64,000 nt of DNA, from the NCBI GenBank assembly GCA_030562195.1, contig CM060200.1:19745306-19809305 (forward strand), read 5' to 3'. Position numbers and translations under genes: made by a program. A model generated the notes under the pieces. It was not told the DNA's origin. It saw nothing but the letters and a program-made list of their open reading frames with translations, and ran no database searches. Below are positions 32,638-44,896 of the stretch, one piece after another; position 1 is the stretch's first letter, and each line of letters begins with the position of its first letter. Origin of the DNA: Nipponacmea schrenckii. Taxonomy: Eukaryota; Mollusca; Gastropoda; Lottiidae.

Positions 32638-33500
32638 ATGTACCATAGACACACCTTTTTGTTTCTAATCATGCTAGTCTTTTCAATAAACGCTGCTGGT
32701 CTTCGTACGGTCAAGAAAATGCAAAATCTGTTTGCTTTAGTGAATTCTTTGTCAGTTGGCATTTTGTGTGTACAGGAAACATTCTGGGATGGAACTTTAA
32801 TTGAAAACTTCAAAAATCTTTGGGATGGAACAATTTATTATTCTTGCGATGGAAGAAGTTGCCCTCGGGGTTGCGCAATACTGGTTTCGAAAGAATACAG
32901 TAACTATGTATGTGATGCAGATTCTGATGATTGTGGCCGGTTCGTGAAGTGCACATTTGAAAGGAACTCGGTGAAGTTTGTGATTGTGTCATGTTATTCC
33001 CTAACACGTCTTCAGAGAAATCCGAGTTTCTTGACTTTGTTGAAAGTCGTCTTGACAAAGAGTGTTCTCATATTTCAATGAAGTGTTAGATTCACATTTG
33101 GACCGTTCAAAATCTATGTCTTGCTTTGGCTCGGGTTTATGTCAGCTACCAAATTTTGTGGATCGTTGTGAACTAGTGGATGTTTTGCGGTACTTTAACC
33201 CCACAAAGCGGGCTTTTACGAGGCGTCAATGGGTAGAGGGAATTCTTAAGCAATCAAGAATTGATTTTATTTTTGCTAGCTCTAATTTGGGACATTTACT
33301 TCAAAATGCATCAATTTATCATACTTCTTTAAGTGATCATAGTTTTGTGACAATTACCATCAGTTTGAATAGTGTGGATAAAGGACCTGGTAGCTGGGTT
33401 TTGAACAATTCTTTACTGAAGAATCCTGGATACAGAAAGCTTGTAGAAAAAACAGTCAATGATGCTGTGACAACCCCGTCTTGCTATAACGATTCGAATG
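32638..33500 (+). pseudogene. LINE-E ORF2 endonuclease remnant
   Basis: AP-endonuclease-type blocks seen in two frames: CVQETFWD, RGCAILVSKEY, then NEVLDSHLDRSKSM, SRIDFIFAS, SDHSFVTI and GPGSWVLNNSLL. The order and spacing match intact LINE-B. A frameshift lies near 33060. The frame then enters the assembly gap. Confidence 0.75.
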
Positions 33501-34000
33501 NNNNNNNNNNNNNNNNNNNNNNNNNNNNNNNNNNNNNNNNNNNNNNNNNNNNNNNNNNNNNNNNNNNNNNNNNNNNNNNNNNNNNNNNNNNNNNNNNNNN
33601 NNNNNNNNNNNNNNNNNNNNNNNNNNNNNNNNNNNNNNNNNNNNNNNNNNNNNNNNNNNNNNNNNNNNNNNNNNNNNNNNNNNNNNNNNNNNNNNNNNNN
33701 NNNNNNNNNNNNNNNNNNNNNNNNNNNNNNNNNNNNNNNNNNNNNNNNNNNNNNNNNNNNNNNNNNNNNNNNNNNNNNNNNNNNNNNNNNNNNNNNNNNN
33801 NNNNNNNNNNNNNNNNNNNNNNNNNNNNNNNNNNNNNNNNNNNNNNNNNNNNNNNNNNNNNNNNNNNNNNNNNNNNNNNNNNNNNNNNNNNNNNNNNNNN
33901 NNNNNNNNNNNNNNNNNNNNNNNNNNNNNNNNNNNNNNNNNNNNNNNNNNNNNNNNNNNNNNNNNNNNNNNNNNNNNNNNNNNNNNNNNNNNNNNNNNNN
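33501..34000. other. Assembly gap (500 N)
   Basis: Run of N. Open frames across it are meaningless. Confidence 1.
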
Positions 34001-34175
34001 TTCAATTTTGGAAGGATGACTTTTATGTGTTCTTTTGGCTTCAGTGTGTAACTTTGTGATGATTCACTTTAATGGATGTTTTACCTTATTCTTTTTTAAT
34101 TAAACTTCTTAACTTTTCATCGGAATTATTTATCATTGTTTCCTATTACGACGGGGACCAACATCCCGTGGATGG

Positions 34176-35784
34176 ATGGATGCTAAAGAACCTTCTCTCA
34201 TAGGCCCGGGCAGGGGTTTGACAGATGCTTTGTCGTGTCCTCTCTTTGAAACTGAATTATTAGTCTGGTGGGATAATCTCAAGTATAAAGTTAAGAAACA
34301 ATCAATTATTTACTCAACTCGTGTTAGAAAGAAAGCGAAAGAAAGGTATTGGTATGTTCAAAAAAGCTTAACTACTTGTATGATAGGTCAGCCCGTGGTC
34401 TTGTTATTGACTTGGAACTTCTTTCGGAGCTGGAAGTGGAATTGGCGGAGTTTGAACTTTTTTGAATGTGAAGGTGCCATACTCCGTTCAAAGTGTGATG
34501 CCCTGGAATCCGACCGCTGCACAAAGTATTTTTAAAATTTCGAAAAACGCAAGCAAAGTTCAAGTGCTATTACTGAATTATATTGTGAAAATGGTGCTCT
34601 TTTGACTGACTCTGGTGAAATTGTTAGAGCCGCTCGATCTTTCTATTCAAATAATTCTCGATTGATGAGTCTGTGAAAAGGTGACGAAGATTTTCTTAAG
34701 TCCCTCATTCAGAAAACCCTTCCTGAGACGGATAGAGATTCTTGTGAGACTGATTTTACCCCGCTGCCTTGCTCTGCGCCTTAAATCTGTAATTGATACT
34801 ATTGTGTCTCCATATCAGTCTTCTTGTATCCCAAGCAGAGACATAGCCTTTAACGTAAGCACTATCAGAGAAGTGCTGGACTATGTTGATGTTGAGCAGC
34901 TTCCTTTACATTTACATAAAATAGATTCTCAGAAAGCATTTGATAGAGTGTCGCATACTCATATTTTTAATGTTTGAAAATTTATGGGCTTCGGTTCGAA
35001 ATTTATCAATAACATTAGAATTTTGTATACAGACATTAAGAGTTGTGTAAAAAGTAAATTGGCATATTTCTTTATCATTCCCAGCCTTGAGATCAGTTCG
35101 CCAAGGGTGTCCAATCGCTGCCCTTTTATATGTGTTAACCGTTGAGCCTGTCACCCTTACGATTTCTGATCTTAAGTCTGTGAATTGTCCTTTTGATTCA
35201 TTGAATCGCTAGTGTGAATTTTCTGGTGCTAAGGTTAATGTACAGAAATCTGAGCTTTTAGTTGCAGGCACTGCTGCATGTACTCCTGATATGTTAGATA
35301 TGCCACTGAAGATTCTTAGTGACAGTATGTTAATACTTGGTATTCACTTAGGCCCAAATAAAACTATGTGTGAGGCTCTTAATTGGAATGGGAAAATTAA
35401 AAAATTTAAGAACATTGTTAATATGTGGTCATCTCGAAGACTTTCTCTCGTAGGGAAAAGTGTTATTCTTAATACATATGTTTGTCTTTGCTATGGTATT
35501 CACTAAGGATCATAAGCATACCTGCTTGGGCTTGTGATGCGATTAAGTCTATCATGACATCTTTTCTCTGGTGGAATAAACCACCGTTGATAAAACAGTC
35601 AACATTACTAGGACACAAACTAGATGGGGGTTTAAATATCCCTACTTTAGAGTGTCGTGGAGATTCATTTAGGCTTTGATGGCTATCCAAGTATATGGAT
35701 CCAGAATTTCAGAGTTCCTGGAAGAGCTTCATGACTTACTTTTTAAAAAGATATGACAACTTATCACTTTCCTTTGAATTGCTT
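34176..35784 (+). pseudogene. LINE-E ORF2 reverse-transcriptase remnant
   Basis: Collinear with LINE-B ORF2: WWDNLKYKVK, GAILRSK, LALRLKSVIDTIVSPYQSSC, DSQKAFDRVSH, RQGCP, then VEPVTLTISDLKSV, LGIHLGPNK and SRRLSLVGKSVILNT. Comparison shows the stretch with the catalytic YQHADD block is deleted between VEP and VTLTI (about 35150). Several stops and shifts. It ends where LINE-F is inserted. Confidence 0.75.
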
Positions 35785-35881
35785 TTTATAATAATAATAA
35801 TAATAAATAGATTTATTCGTACACAATATTGGTACAATTACAAACAATATATAATGCTATATATACAATTTATATACAGTT

Positions 35882-38714
35882 TCAAGATGTACATAAATAT
35901 TCTATGATTTCATTTAAATGAACATAATCTTGACGATAATGATCTCGCATTGAGATGAAATCTCGAATTGAGGAACCAAGTTTTATCTGATCGATACATT
36001 TCATTGTATTAAATAAATATATATTAAACAATAGTTTACGTATATTTACATTTTGGAGGTTATATTTACAATAATTATATTCCTTACATATATAATTGAT
36101 ATTATCACACATAGTAGATTTACTGCCATAAATAGCTTGCATGCCACATATTTTTAAGCATTCGTTAGAACTATTTAATATTGTATAATAAAATTTTAAT
36201 AACCGTTTATGAATTTGAGATTCGATTGTCAGATCATCACAAATAATATTTAAGAGATTACAATGAGATAGTGGTGATATATTAAATAATTTTCTAATGC
36301 TTTTACGCCAAGCACAATAAAATCGCTCAATCGACTTATGTGAGACATTCCACAATTGGCATCCATATAAAGGCATGCAAAATGACTTAAATAATTTGTA
36401 TTTAATGTGAGACGGTGTAAATCTAAAATTACTAAGCGTTACATTAACTTTAACTAAAAAACTATTGATTCCTTTATACAAAGGACAATATTTATCTCTT
36501 GAGTTTATACTATTCCCCAAATGACTTTCAGACTCAACGACTTTTATAATTTTACCATCAAATAATAAGTCTTTATTAGTATCACATAAATTTTGCTTAA
36601 ATGGGAACATCACAAGTCTACTTTTTTCTGGGTCCAATGTGACACCCAATTCCACTCAGTTTGCAGCGATTGAGCAGTTCATCTAAATAGAGAGTGAAAA
36701 GTACTGGAGAAAGTACACCTCCTTGTTTTACCCCATTTGAAACATTAAAGGGGGATGTTACTGTATTCCCCCATCTTAACCTAATCATTTGATTGATATA
36801 CATATATAAAAGCAATCTGGCAGTTAATGGACAAATCATTTTTCGAATAAGTAATCGGAATAACTTAACATAATTTACTCTATCGAAAGCTTGACTGGCA
36901 TCTAAGAGGCAGACATAAACATCAGATTGCATGTTATTGTAATATTGTATAGTTTCATCCAGTACAAATGAACAATGGGAAGTGGAATGTTTTTCCTTGA
37001 ACCCAAATTGAAGATCAGAACTTTTTAAAATATGCATGTTTTGCTTAAGAATAATCCAAGATTAAGCTACTTATTGCTATGCCTCTATAATTACTAGAAT
37101 CATTTAATGAACGTTTCCTGTTTTTAGGTATTGGTATTATGGTAGATAAAATGAAATTGCTAGGGGCAAACCCATGACGTAACATGGCTGATAACTATAA
37201 AGACAAATGAATAAAGTACGAGTGTGAAGCAAAAAGAATGCGTTCAGTTGATTGCCCAAAACTGCCATCTGTTTTCTTTAGCTTCAAGTTTTTCACTGCG
37301 TCCAGTACGTCATTAGTCGATATATTATGAGTTTGTTCACAAATATCATTCTTACAATCAACATGGATACAAGTTTCAATGTCAGCTTCAAGTTCAGTCG
37401 TATTCTCACCATTAAATGAGACGCTATTAAAAAGATTCTTATACTTATTACAAAATAATTCACCAATTTTATCAGGTTCAGTTTGACCATCAACAATATT
37501 AGGGAGATGATTATATGAGCCATGGATTTTCTTTATCTCTTTCCAAAAATCTTTAGATTTGTTAAACAATAAATTTTCAGCTAATTTCGTATTACATATT
37601 TTCTGTTTTTGTCTTTTAACTTGTCTTAAAGCATAATGATACTTAGCCCGAGTTACCCTTCTGATACTTGCCAAGTGACCAGATTTTGGACATGTGTTTT
37701 CTTTCCATATATTATGCCAGAATATTGACGTGTTTCTTGCCTCTTCAACACAGTCATTCCACCCAGGAATTGTTTTATTATTTCGCCTTCTCTTAGTAGA
37801 AGGTATACATTTCTGACCAGCATCCAGAGTAACTTGGATTAACTTTTCAAAGTATTTCTCTATATCGTTATGATGTGTTAAACAAAAGAAATCGTTACAA
37901 ATTAATGCATCATATGGTACAACACAGTCTGATAATAATTCTTCTATAGTGTTTTTATACTGCAGAACGTTATCATTTGTTGCATGTTGCCAATTCAGAA
38001 CACGTTGCCTTTTATCAGAAAAAGAAGTATTAAAATAATTCATTGGGATATTAAGTACTAATTGAATGGCACAATGATCAGAAAGGTTATCATTATCATG
38101 TATAGCTACGTACTTTAGGTATCATTGAACAAGTTATTAGATACAAAGAAATGATCAATCACTGATCTATCAGAGTTAATTTTACTTTCATAAGTAAACA
38201 AAATATTACTTAAAGAATGGTAATACACACACTCAAGTGAGTTCGTTGATATGAACTCGGTTAAATGTTTAGTTTGTATGGATATATATCTGGACAAGTC
38301 CGTGTTAAAGTCACCGCCTAAGACGACATGATCAGTTGGATTTTCGTCCAGAAGACTGCGAATATCATTAAGAACCTTGTCAAACTCTTCAATATTAACA
38401 CCATCACAAGGCATATAGACGTTGCAGAGCAGAATTTTAAGATCCCCACAGTGAGCACCAACTGCACACAGTCTTTTTGAGTCAATAGTTACAGGTTTTA
38501 CAGCTCCCAGGAATGAATTATTCCACAAAATAGCAACACCGCCAAATGGCCTACCACTCGATACAATCCCACTGTCCATGCCTGAGACACCATGACAGCA
38601 TATATTATCTATATGTCTTTGATATAACGATAACTGCCCCGTTAGAAGTCTATGTTCTTGTATTAGCACAAAATCGTTCGATTTACACAGTTTATCAACC
38701 GGTTCCATGCCCAT
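35882..38714 (-). pseudogene. LINE-F ORF2: endonuclease and RT, broken
   Basis: Endonuclease part 38714-38115 (LIQEHRL, GGVAILW, LGGDFNTDLSRY, SVIDHFFVS). Middle part 38043-37195. RT part 37037-36618 (LDASQAFDRVNYVKLF, NGVKQGGVLSPVLFTLYLDE). Post-RT part 36655-35882 (CMPLYGCQLWN, YCAWRKSIRKL). The YxDD catalytic block expected between GIGCHIG and ELGVTLD is missing, and there are frameshifts between segments, so it is inactive. Confidence 0.75.
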
Positions 38715-38740
38715 GTGAATTGTACGAAGCTAAGGATAAA

Positions 38741-39970
38741 TTAGACATTATCTAATTGGTTATCCATTTTTGGTGGGATATATTTACGGACACGCACACC
38801 ATTGGGCCATAAGTTCTCATCAAATAATTTTTTGAATTCTGATAAGGGCACAGATAATTTAAAAGATTTATATTTAGACAGAGTATTAGATATACATACA
38901 AGTTCGTAAATTGTGAATCCATTGTCCTTGAGATGGTCTGATATTTGGTCTTCTGACGTATCGCTATCTACTCGATAGATAAATAATTGCCTTTTCGGTT
39001 CTGGAGCCCCCTTAAAGGTTTTCGGAGATGATTTACCAAATATACACTTTTTGCGGTTCTGTTCCTGTCTTTTCATAGATTTCCTTACATGATTTGGTAA
39101 CTGAAAGTCATTTTCTGAAGTAAGGTTACTTACGTCTGAACTGACACTCTCGGCATCAATATGATCTGTTGCCAAATGTATTCTTCCTATTGCCTTCTTT
39201 GGTGGACGAATGAACTGTTTGTTCTGTTTCTCTGATCGTGTCTGTTGCAATTTCTCTTGTACACAAGTAGATACGGCAACCTTGGGCAGAGAACACATTT
39301 CTGCGTAGGATTTAGTCTGCAGTTCCCGGGGAATAAACTTGTCTAATCTCTGTTTGATCGACATATTCTCACAAATAGTGTGTTCCATGGCCTTCTGAAG
39401 AGACGATATTTTAGATTCAAAATTGTTCATTCTCTCAGCCATGGAGATGTTATTAAGATCTTATGGATATGCTCTGGGTAGTCTACCGAGATCAAGGGCA
39501 TTCATAGTTACCATCGGCATATTGTCTGCTTTGTCCAGCTTATCTATGGCATTGATTATGTCCAGGACATGAGCCTCTTTTTCAGATCTTACCAGTGAAT
39601 CCTTCCTTCTTGCCTTATCACCAATAATGGAGTTATCACACTTATTCCATAGAATAGTTTTGCTGTTGTTGATCTCTTCCAAAGTAAAATGTCCGAGCAC
39701 CGCCAATTTAATATTTTCCATAGTACTATTTTGAAGTGAAAATATAACATAACTAAGTAAGGCATCAATAATGGTCACATCTTGATTAGTGTCAGGTAGT
39801 GAGTTGTTTTGATCGCTATTGTTCACAGTGGGTGTAACTTGGTTACTAGCTTGACCAAACCTAACGTTATTACAACTCTGGCATAACATAAGGTCACCTT
39901 GCGACATAGAAATACCCGCGCCTTTCCGCTTGAATGGACATGGTCCACTGGGCAGTCCTTCACATCTCAT
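38741..39970 (-). pseudogene. LINE-F ORF1, two frames
   Basis: The first part (39970-39461) begins MRCEGLPSGPCPFKRKG with a Cys-rich C-x(n)-CQSC zinc-binding-like motif. The second part (39442-38741) has a predicted coiled-coil start (ERMNNFESKISSLQKAMEH) and a C-terminal domain (SFKLSVPLSEFKKLFDENLW) of the kind found in ORF1 of CR1-like LINEs. A stop or frameshift separates them. Confidence 0.6.
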
Positions 39971-40082
39971 TTCTTTTTAATGTCACGGCTGATTAATTCC
40001 CGGGCAGATACAAAAACACGTCCACTCTCTTTGGCTACTAATTACTAATTTGTATGAGTGTTATGAGTATTAACAAGCTTCT

Positions 40083-40924
40083 TTGACTGTATTGCTTCCC
40101 TTTTATAAGGAAATGTTATGTGCTTGGGAATCCATTAATTGTGGTAATCGCATGTTTTCTAATGACTATCACTTCATAGTTCATCAGCCTTTGTTTCATA
40201 ACCTGCATATCATTCTAAATCTATCACAATCAATTATTAATGTTTTTGTCGAATCTGATATTGTGAAAATTGATGATGTTATATATGGCGTTGCTGTAGG
40301 CTTTCTGCCGCCACTCGCTATAATTGAAATGGTTAATGATAATTTTCCTGAACTAAATGAAAGCATTATTAAGAAAGCTTATTCCGAAATTCTGGAGGCG
40401 CTTCCAAGCAGCTGGTACCGGACTATTCGAATGTCTCATTATCCGCTCAAGGACTTTCTTGAGCTGGTAGTGCCATTAAGCAACGATGATGTTTTATCCA
40501 TTTCAGAGTTTTCTGCTAAGAAATGCTACTCTGTTCTAAGATCGAATCTGTTTTCTATAATATAAAAAGTTCGGAAATGATTGATATTGATTATAGAATT
40601 TCCCACAATATTGTTTAGACAAATAGTAGAAAATTCTTATCGAAAGTAATTAATAGTCCTTGTTGTAATGTATGTAACTCAAATGCCAGTGAAACTTTAA
40701 TTCATATGTTATGTAATTGTCCATCTCTTGCTGACTTTATGTTGTTCATTTCAAACTTAATCACCACCTTACTATTGGATGTTGGGTTTACTGATGAAGA
40801 ATTCAGAAATTGGATGATATTTGGATATCCAGTTAGTAAAGCCCAGCATTCAGCTTTTTTAGTCTTAGTATTTGCGTCTGCAAGGTTGGCTATAGTTAAA
40901 CAATTTTATTCAATCAAATTCTGA
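40083..40924 (+). pseudogene. LINE-E ORF2 C-terminal remnant
   Basis: Continues LINE-E after the nested LINE-F: LLPFYKEMLCAWESI, GFLPPLAIIEM and SSWYRTI in one frame. After a break come the CCHC-type CNVCNSNASETLIHMLCNC (about 40664-40720) and ARLAIVKQFYS, aligned with the ends of LINE-B and LINE-D ORF2. Confidence 0.75.
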
Positions 40925-41062
40925 AGAATCATCTTTAGTATATTTTATATAGGCATGGCTATGTATTTTTTATTATCCGTTTTAACTTCAATACCTACAT
41001 TAAGGTTGACAATAATAAGGTGACTTTAGATTTCACTTGATTTTTTTGTAAGAGAAAAAAAA

Positions 41063-41113
41063 GAGCGTCTGTCTAGTAAACAGAAGGTCGAGAGTTCAAT
41101 TCCCCCGGTGCCT
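41063..41113 (+). pseudogene. tRNA-Thr nucleotides 22-73 at the LINE-E 3' junction
   Basis: Begins gagcgtctg, exactly G22, preceded by the LINE-E A-run. T-arm slightly mutated. Confidence 0.9.
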
Positions 41114-41436
41114 CAAACAATCGACAAAAGTGTTTACAGTTCCACACTTGACAAGAACGACATCGGAACTTTTCATGTTCAGTAGATGACCATATCATTT
41201 GAAGGTCGTGGCACGAAAACTCCACGAATTTGCTTCAGTTGTTGTCAACACTCGTTGCATCTAGGTTTTGTTTCGTTTCTTTCCATTTATTCTGGCTATG
41301 ACTTTTGTGGAAGGTAAATCTTGACGTTTCACATCATTGTATTGAAAAGAAAAAAAATCATAATGGTAGTAATGGTAATGGTAAAAATAATAAATAATGA
41401 TAAGAGAAAAAAAATAAGACCAAAATTCGAAGTTTT

Positions 41437-41509
41437 GTTGCGGTGGCTCAGTGACTCTGACGCTCGCTCGCTAACCCGATGGTCGCGAGTTTAATTCCTG
41501 GCGTATGTC
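41437..41509 (+). pseudogene. tRNA-like/SINE-head sequence
   Basis: gttgcggtggctcagtgact is box A-like and gagtttaattcc box B-like; the anticodon and T stems do not pair. Confidence 0.5.
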
Positions 41510-41633
41510 GAGAGGGTTAACTTCTAATTTTTCCATCTGGTTTTCTCTCTGTGATCCATGAATGACCACATGGACAGGCATGCACATTGAATTATAAATG
41601 AGAACAAAGAAAGACAAAACAAAAAAAAGGAAC

Positions 41634-41705
41634 ATGCCCGGCGGGGAATTGAACCCCGGTCTCCCGCGTGATAGGCGGGGATACTGACCACTATACTACC
41701 GAGGA
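41634..41705 (-). pseudogene. tRNA-Asp with anticodon ATC
   Basis: Anticodon loop reads CTATCAC instead of CTGTCAC, and the acceptor 3' strand is mutated (atgcccgg). Probably a decayed copy. Confidence 0.7.
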
Positions 41706-41859
41706 CACAACCACAAAGTGTCATTTAAGGCAAGTCTGGCCAGCGGTAAATATACGCTGTTTAATGGCAAGATGACGGTTTTGGTACGGTCATCTATTTC
41801 CCCAGCCTTTCTTTTTCTTTCTGATGGACAAAAATATTCCAATTGGCTCCACTCTATCC

Positions 41860-41909
41860 GCATCGGTGGTCTAGTGGAAGAATTCTCGCCTGCCACGCGG
41901 GTGACCCGT
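41860..41909 (+). pseudogene. tRNA-Gly(GCC), 3' end deleted
   Basis: Intact to the variable region, then fused to the downstream spacer (tttcaccctgc); the T-arm and acceptor 3' strand are lost. Confidence 0.8.
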
Positions 41910-41944
41910 TTTCACCCTGCAAACAACCCCTCGTCACTCAGAGC

Positions 41945-42016
41945 TCCGATATGGTCTAGCGGTTAGGAATCCTGGCTTTCACCCAGGCGGCCCGGGTTCG
42001 ACTCCTGGTATCGGAA
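41945..42016 (+). tRNA. tRNA-Glu(TTC), two substitutions
   Basis: Full cloverleaf length with CTTTCAC anticodon loop. Changes at ggaatcc and in the T-stem (tcctgg) weaken pairing, so it may be a pseudogene. An oligo-T terminator follows. Confidence 0.6.
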
Positions 42017-42376
42017 CATATCTTTTACCTTGAGCATTTACTTTTCTAAACTTTATGACTACTTGCCAGCAAATCGAGCAATAACTCTCTGCTATCATTG
42101 TGAAACCTGACCCAGGTTTGCAACCCTTTTCACCAACCCCACCAGGGCACCGCCGTACTTAATCGAGCGGCGTGCGACAAAATGAATAAAAAGTCCATGA
42201 TACCTTGTTTGGACAGCGACGAGTAAACATCGTATATGTTCGCTCTAGGATTCATTGAAGCGTGTTGAGTGATATTAGCGGATTATAATCTTTCTGACTG
42301 TTTGATACTGTAGTAATAGTATATCTGGAGATAATTTGACTTTCGCTCTGGGGTTTTACCCCCCTCAGCCTTAGAT

Positions 42377-43579
42377 ATGGGCTCGAGAAAGTATTTGAAA
42401 GAGTGTGTTGTTGAAATCAATGTGGAGGATTGCAACAGGATTAAATTAGACGAAATTATAGATGGATTAGAAGATGTTATTGGTATTGGTAATGTGTATG
42501 TTGTTATTCCGAGAAAACCTGGCACGATTGAAGTAACTGTGAACGGTGAAGCAAATGCAGAGAAACTGACCGAAGGACTTACTATAGGTGAGACGAAATT
42601 TGATTGTAAAACCCCATATTCACCGTATACAGTCGTTTCATTTATGGATATCCCCTCTTACATCGAAGACAGAGTACTGATTAATAAACTTAAGCTCTTT
42701 AATATAGAAATAGATGGCGAAATGATTAGACATTATCATGATAAATTTAAAACAATTGAAAATGGAACGAAACATGTTAAGTGCATCTTCCCCCCTGGTC
42801 TGAGATCTCTTCCCTGGGCTGTGAAATTAGAAACAATAAACGGAATCAAAAGTTTTACAGTGATCCATAATAATCAAACCAAAGTCTGTAATAAATGCTA
42901 TTCAGAAACGCATATGATTGCTGATTGCCCCAAAATTGAGTGTAGGAGGTGTCATCAGATGGGGCATATGGGAAATAAATGTCCATATAAAATTTGCAAT
43001 GTGTGCAAAAATCTAGAAATAGAGTGTGTATGTTCGGACTACTTTGAAGACGATTACAATAGCACAGTTAATGAACTCTCGTCAGAAAATCCTACTCTTA
43101 ATAATCCGACCAATGCTCACGTTCCCGATACATCTTTGGGTTTGAACTGCTCAAGTGAACATGAACAAAAATCTAAGAAACTAAGATTAGATCACGAAAC
43201 GTTTCAGCTGACTAACCCCATTTCTGAATCAACTCGCGTTGATGACAACCCAACTGTGAAAAATACGGAAGAAAATATCGGTAGTGAGCATATTTCCTGC
43301 AAAGAAGACTCACCTCTTCCCCCTCCTCCTCCACCCTTGCCTCCATCATCACCCCCCAGATGTATATCCAGAAAAAACTTTCATATAAAAGCAGTTGATG
43401 AAGAACAAAATGAAATTGAAACTATTAACCAGCCGCCACCAACCCCTCCGCCCCCCTCACCCTCGATTGCTCTGAAATCCCGCAGAAACATTCTCGTTAA
43501 AAAACCTAACCTGGAAAACATTGAACAGCTAGTAAAATTTCGTGAAAATAGAATGAGAGGACGCACCGATAATCGCTAA
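42377..43579 (+). CDS. LINE-A ORF1 protein (CCHC zinc knuckles)
   Basis: 400-aa uninterrupted ORF. The N-terminal half (about 1-165) is an RNA-binding-like region collinear with LINE-B ORF1 (SFMDIPSYIEDRVLI; IFPPGLRSLPW). Two C-x2-C-x4-H-x4-C knuckles at about 175-210 (CNKCYSETHMIADC and CRRCHQMGHMGNKC) are followed by a third Cys cluster. The C-terminal third is acidic, then proline-rich (PPPPPPLPPSSPP). ORF1 proteins of Tx1-type LINEs bind the element RNA; here the partner ORF2 is broken. Confidence 0.8.
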   Translation: MGSRKYLKECVVEINVEDCNRIKLDEIIDGLEDVIGIGNVYVVIPRKPGTIEVTVNGEANAEKLTEGLTIGETKFDCKTPYSPYTVVSFMDIPSYIEDRVLINKLKLFNIEIDGEMIRHYHDKFKTIENGTKHVKCIFPPGLRSLPWAVKLETINGIKSFTVIHNNQTKVCNKCYSETHMIADCPKIECRRCHQMGHMGNKCPYKICNVCKNLEIECVCSDYFEDDYNSTVNELSSENPTLNNPTNAHVPDTSLGLNCSSEHEQKSKKLRLDHETFQLTNPISESTRVDDNPTVKNTEENIGSEHISCKEDSPLPPPPPPLPPSSPPRCISRKNFHIKAVDEEQNEIETINQPPPTPPPPSPSIALKSRRNILVKKPNLENIEQLVKFRENRMRGRTDNR

Positions 43580-43634
43580 TCTGATCTTGTGTATGACTGG
43601 AATACTGTGTATACTCCTATCCATATATATAACA

Positions 43635-44863
43635 TTCAATTTCTGTACCTTCAACTGTAATAAATTACGTAGTATTGACAGGATTGAAAATGTGTTACAG
43701 AAAGTGTTGGACCTAAATGTCCATTTTGTGTGTTTACACGAGACTTACTGGATGATGACTTAATTTGAATGATTAATCAAAAATGGGAGGGTAAAATAAT
43801 TACAAACAATTATGATAGTGTGAACCCGTCAAGAGGTGTTGCTATCTTAATCCGAAAGGATGCTATGAATTCCTTATCTATTATTTCTACTTCGTCAGAT
43901 AATGAAGGCAGAATCGTTAAAATGGATCTAGATATAGAAGATAGAAAATTATCGATACTCTCAATATATGCCCCTAATCACTCCAGAGACAGAATTGCAT
44001 TCTTCCAATTCCTTGAAACATTTGTCAATCCAGATAGGGAGTGCATCTTGTGTGGTGACTACAATGAAGTCTTCAATCATTATCTTGATAGAGGTAAAGG
44101 GATGACTACTATTAGAGAAAGTTCATTAGCATTACAAAACCTTGTCATTAGCAATGGCCTTGTTGATATATTCCGCTATAGAAACCCTGATAAACGTCTA
44201 TTCACTAGAAAGTCTACTGTTCAAGGGCAAGTGAAAATGAGTCGTATCGATCACATCTTAGTTTCCAGATCCCTTTTATGTAATGTTCAAAACTCAAACA
44301 TAATCCATACTACTTTTTCAGATCATAATATTGTGAAATTATGTATAGATTTTCAGAATTGTGATAAGGGACCAGGAGTCTATATTTTGAACAATACCCT
44401 TTTACAAAATAGTAAGTACATTGATATTATAAACCAATTAATTGATACTGAAAGCAAAAGTGAACTCCTCCATACTAATCCACTTATATGGTGGGATAAT
44501 TTTAAGTATAAGATTAAAAGAGCCTCTCGGGAATACTCCCGTAAAATAAGCAAAGACAAATATGCAAAAATGTATTTAATTCAAAATAGCTTGCAAAAAG
44601 AGTATACAAAAGTTGCCAATAATCCGAAACATAGTACTGATTTACTGACTGAATTAGAAAGTCAACTGAAAGATTATGAGAATGAGAAATGTAAGGGTGC
44701 AATATTGAGAAGCAAGGCAATTAATGCTACTGAAGGAGATAAAAACACAAGCTACTTTCTTAAGTTAGAAAAATATAGGCAAAATAAAAACTCTATTAAA
44801 GAATTGATTAATAGTGATGGTGTCATCTTAAGCTCTACATCCGTTATTCTATTAAATAATTAA
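43635..44863 (+). pseudogene. LINE-A ORF2 endonuclease part
   Basis: Starts around FNFCTFNCNKLRSIDR and HETYW, crosses a frameshift and stop near 43750-43768, then reads on in one frame: RGVAILIRKD, IYAPNHSRDR, CGDYNEVFNHYLDRGKG, SRIDHILVS, FSDHNIVKL, GPGVYILNNTLL, GAILRSKAINATEGDKNTSYF. All endonuclease catalytic blocks (N, E, D, D/N, H) are represented. Ends before any RT motif. Confidence 0.8.
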
Positions 44864-44864
44864 A

Positions 44865-44896
44865 GAACCCCGGTCTCCCGCGTGACTACCGAGAAC
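44865..44896 (-). pseudogene. tRNA-Asp with internal deletion
   Basis: Anticodon-stem to D-arm region missing (gcgtgactaccgagaac). It lies at the broken 3' side of LINE-A. Confidence 0.75.

Larger units (their letters stand above)
35785..40090 (-). mobile_element. LINE-F: CR1/Jockey-type LINE nested in LINE-E
   Basis: Minus-strand element with two-part ORF1 (38741-39970) and ORF2 (35882-38714). Its 3' end carries an ATT/TAA microsatellite instead of poly(A) (35789-35810 on +). The heptamer attgctt is found on both sides (35778-35784 and 40091-40097) and may be the target duplication. The clade is inferred from the ORF1 style and microsatellite tail. Confidence 0.65.
32484..41062 (+). mobile_element. 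LINE-E: decayed Tx1/L1-like LINE, 3' end in tRNA-Thr
   Basis: 5'-truncated LINE with remnants of endonuclease (32638-33500), RT (34176-35780) and C-terminal region (40083-40924). It is interrupted by an assembly gap (33501-34000) and by the nested minus-strand LINE-F (35785-40090). Its 3' end (gagaaaaaaaa, 41053-41062) abuts G22 of tRNA-Thr. Many stops and frameshifts, so it is the oldest copy in the window. The 34001-34175 piece after the gap is not recognisably LINE. Confidence 0.75.
41063..42196 (+). repeat. tRNA array segment 2 (partly decayed)
   Basis: Order: Thr 3' part, tRNA-like, Asp-, Gly (truncated), Glu, spacer. Lies between LINE-E and LINE-A. Confidence 0.8.
42197..44864 (+). mobile_element. 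LINE-A: 5' part of a Tx1/L1-like LINE, 3' deleted
   Basis: The 5' junction is where the array spacer (aaaaagtcc) departs at 42196, about 180 bp below tRNA-Glu. A 180-bp 5'UTR, ORF1 and the endonuclease half of ORF2 follow, then an abrupt fusion to a tRNA-Asp fragment at 44865. RT and 3'UTR are gone, probably by recombination within the array. Confidence 0.75.

Noticed and set aside
33484..34051. Open frames made mostly of X
   Set aside because: They cross the N gap.
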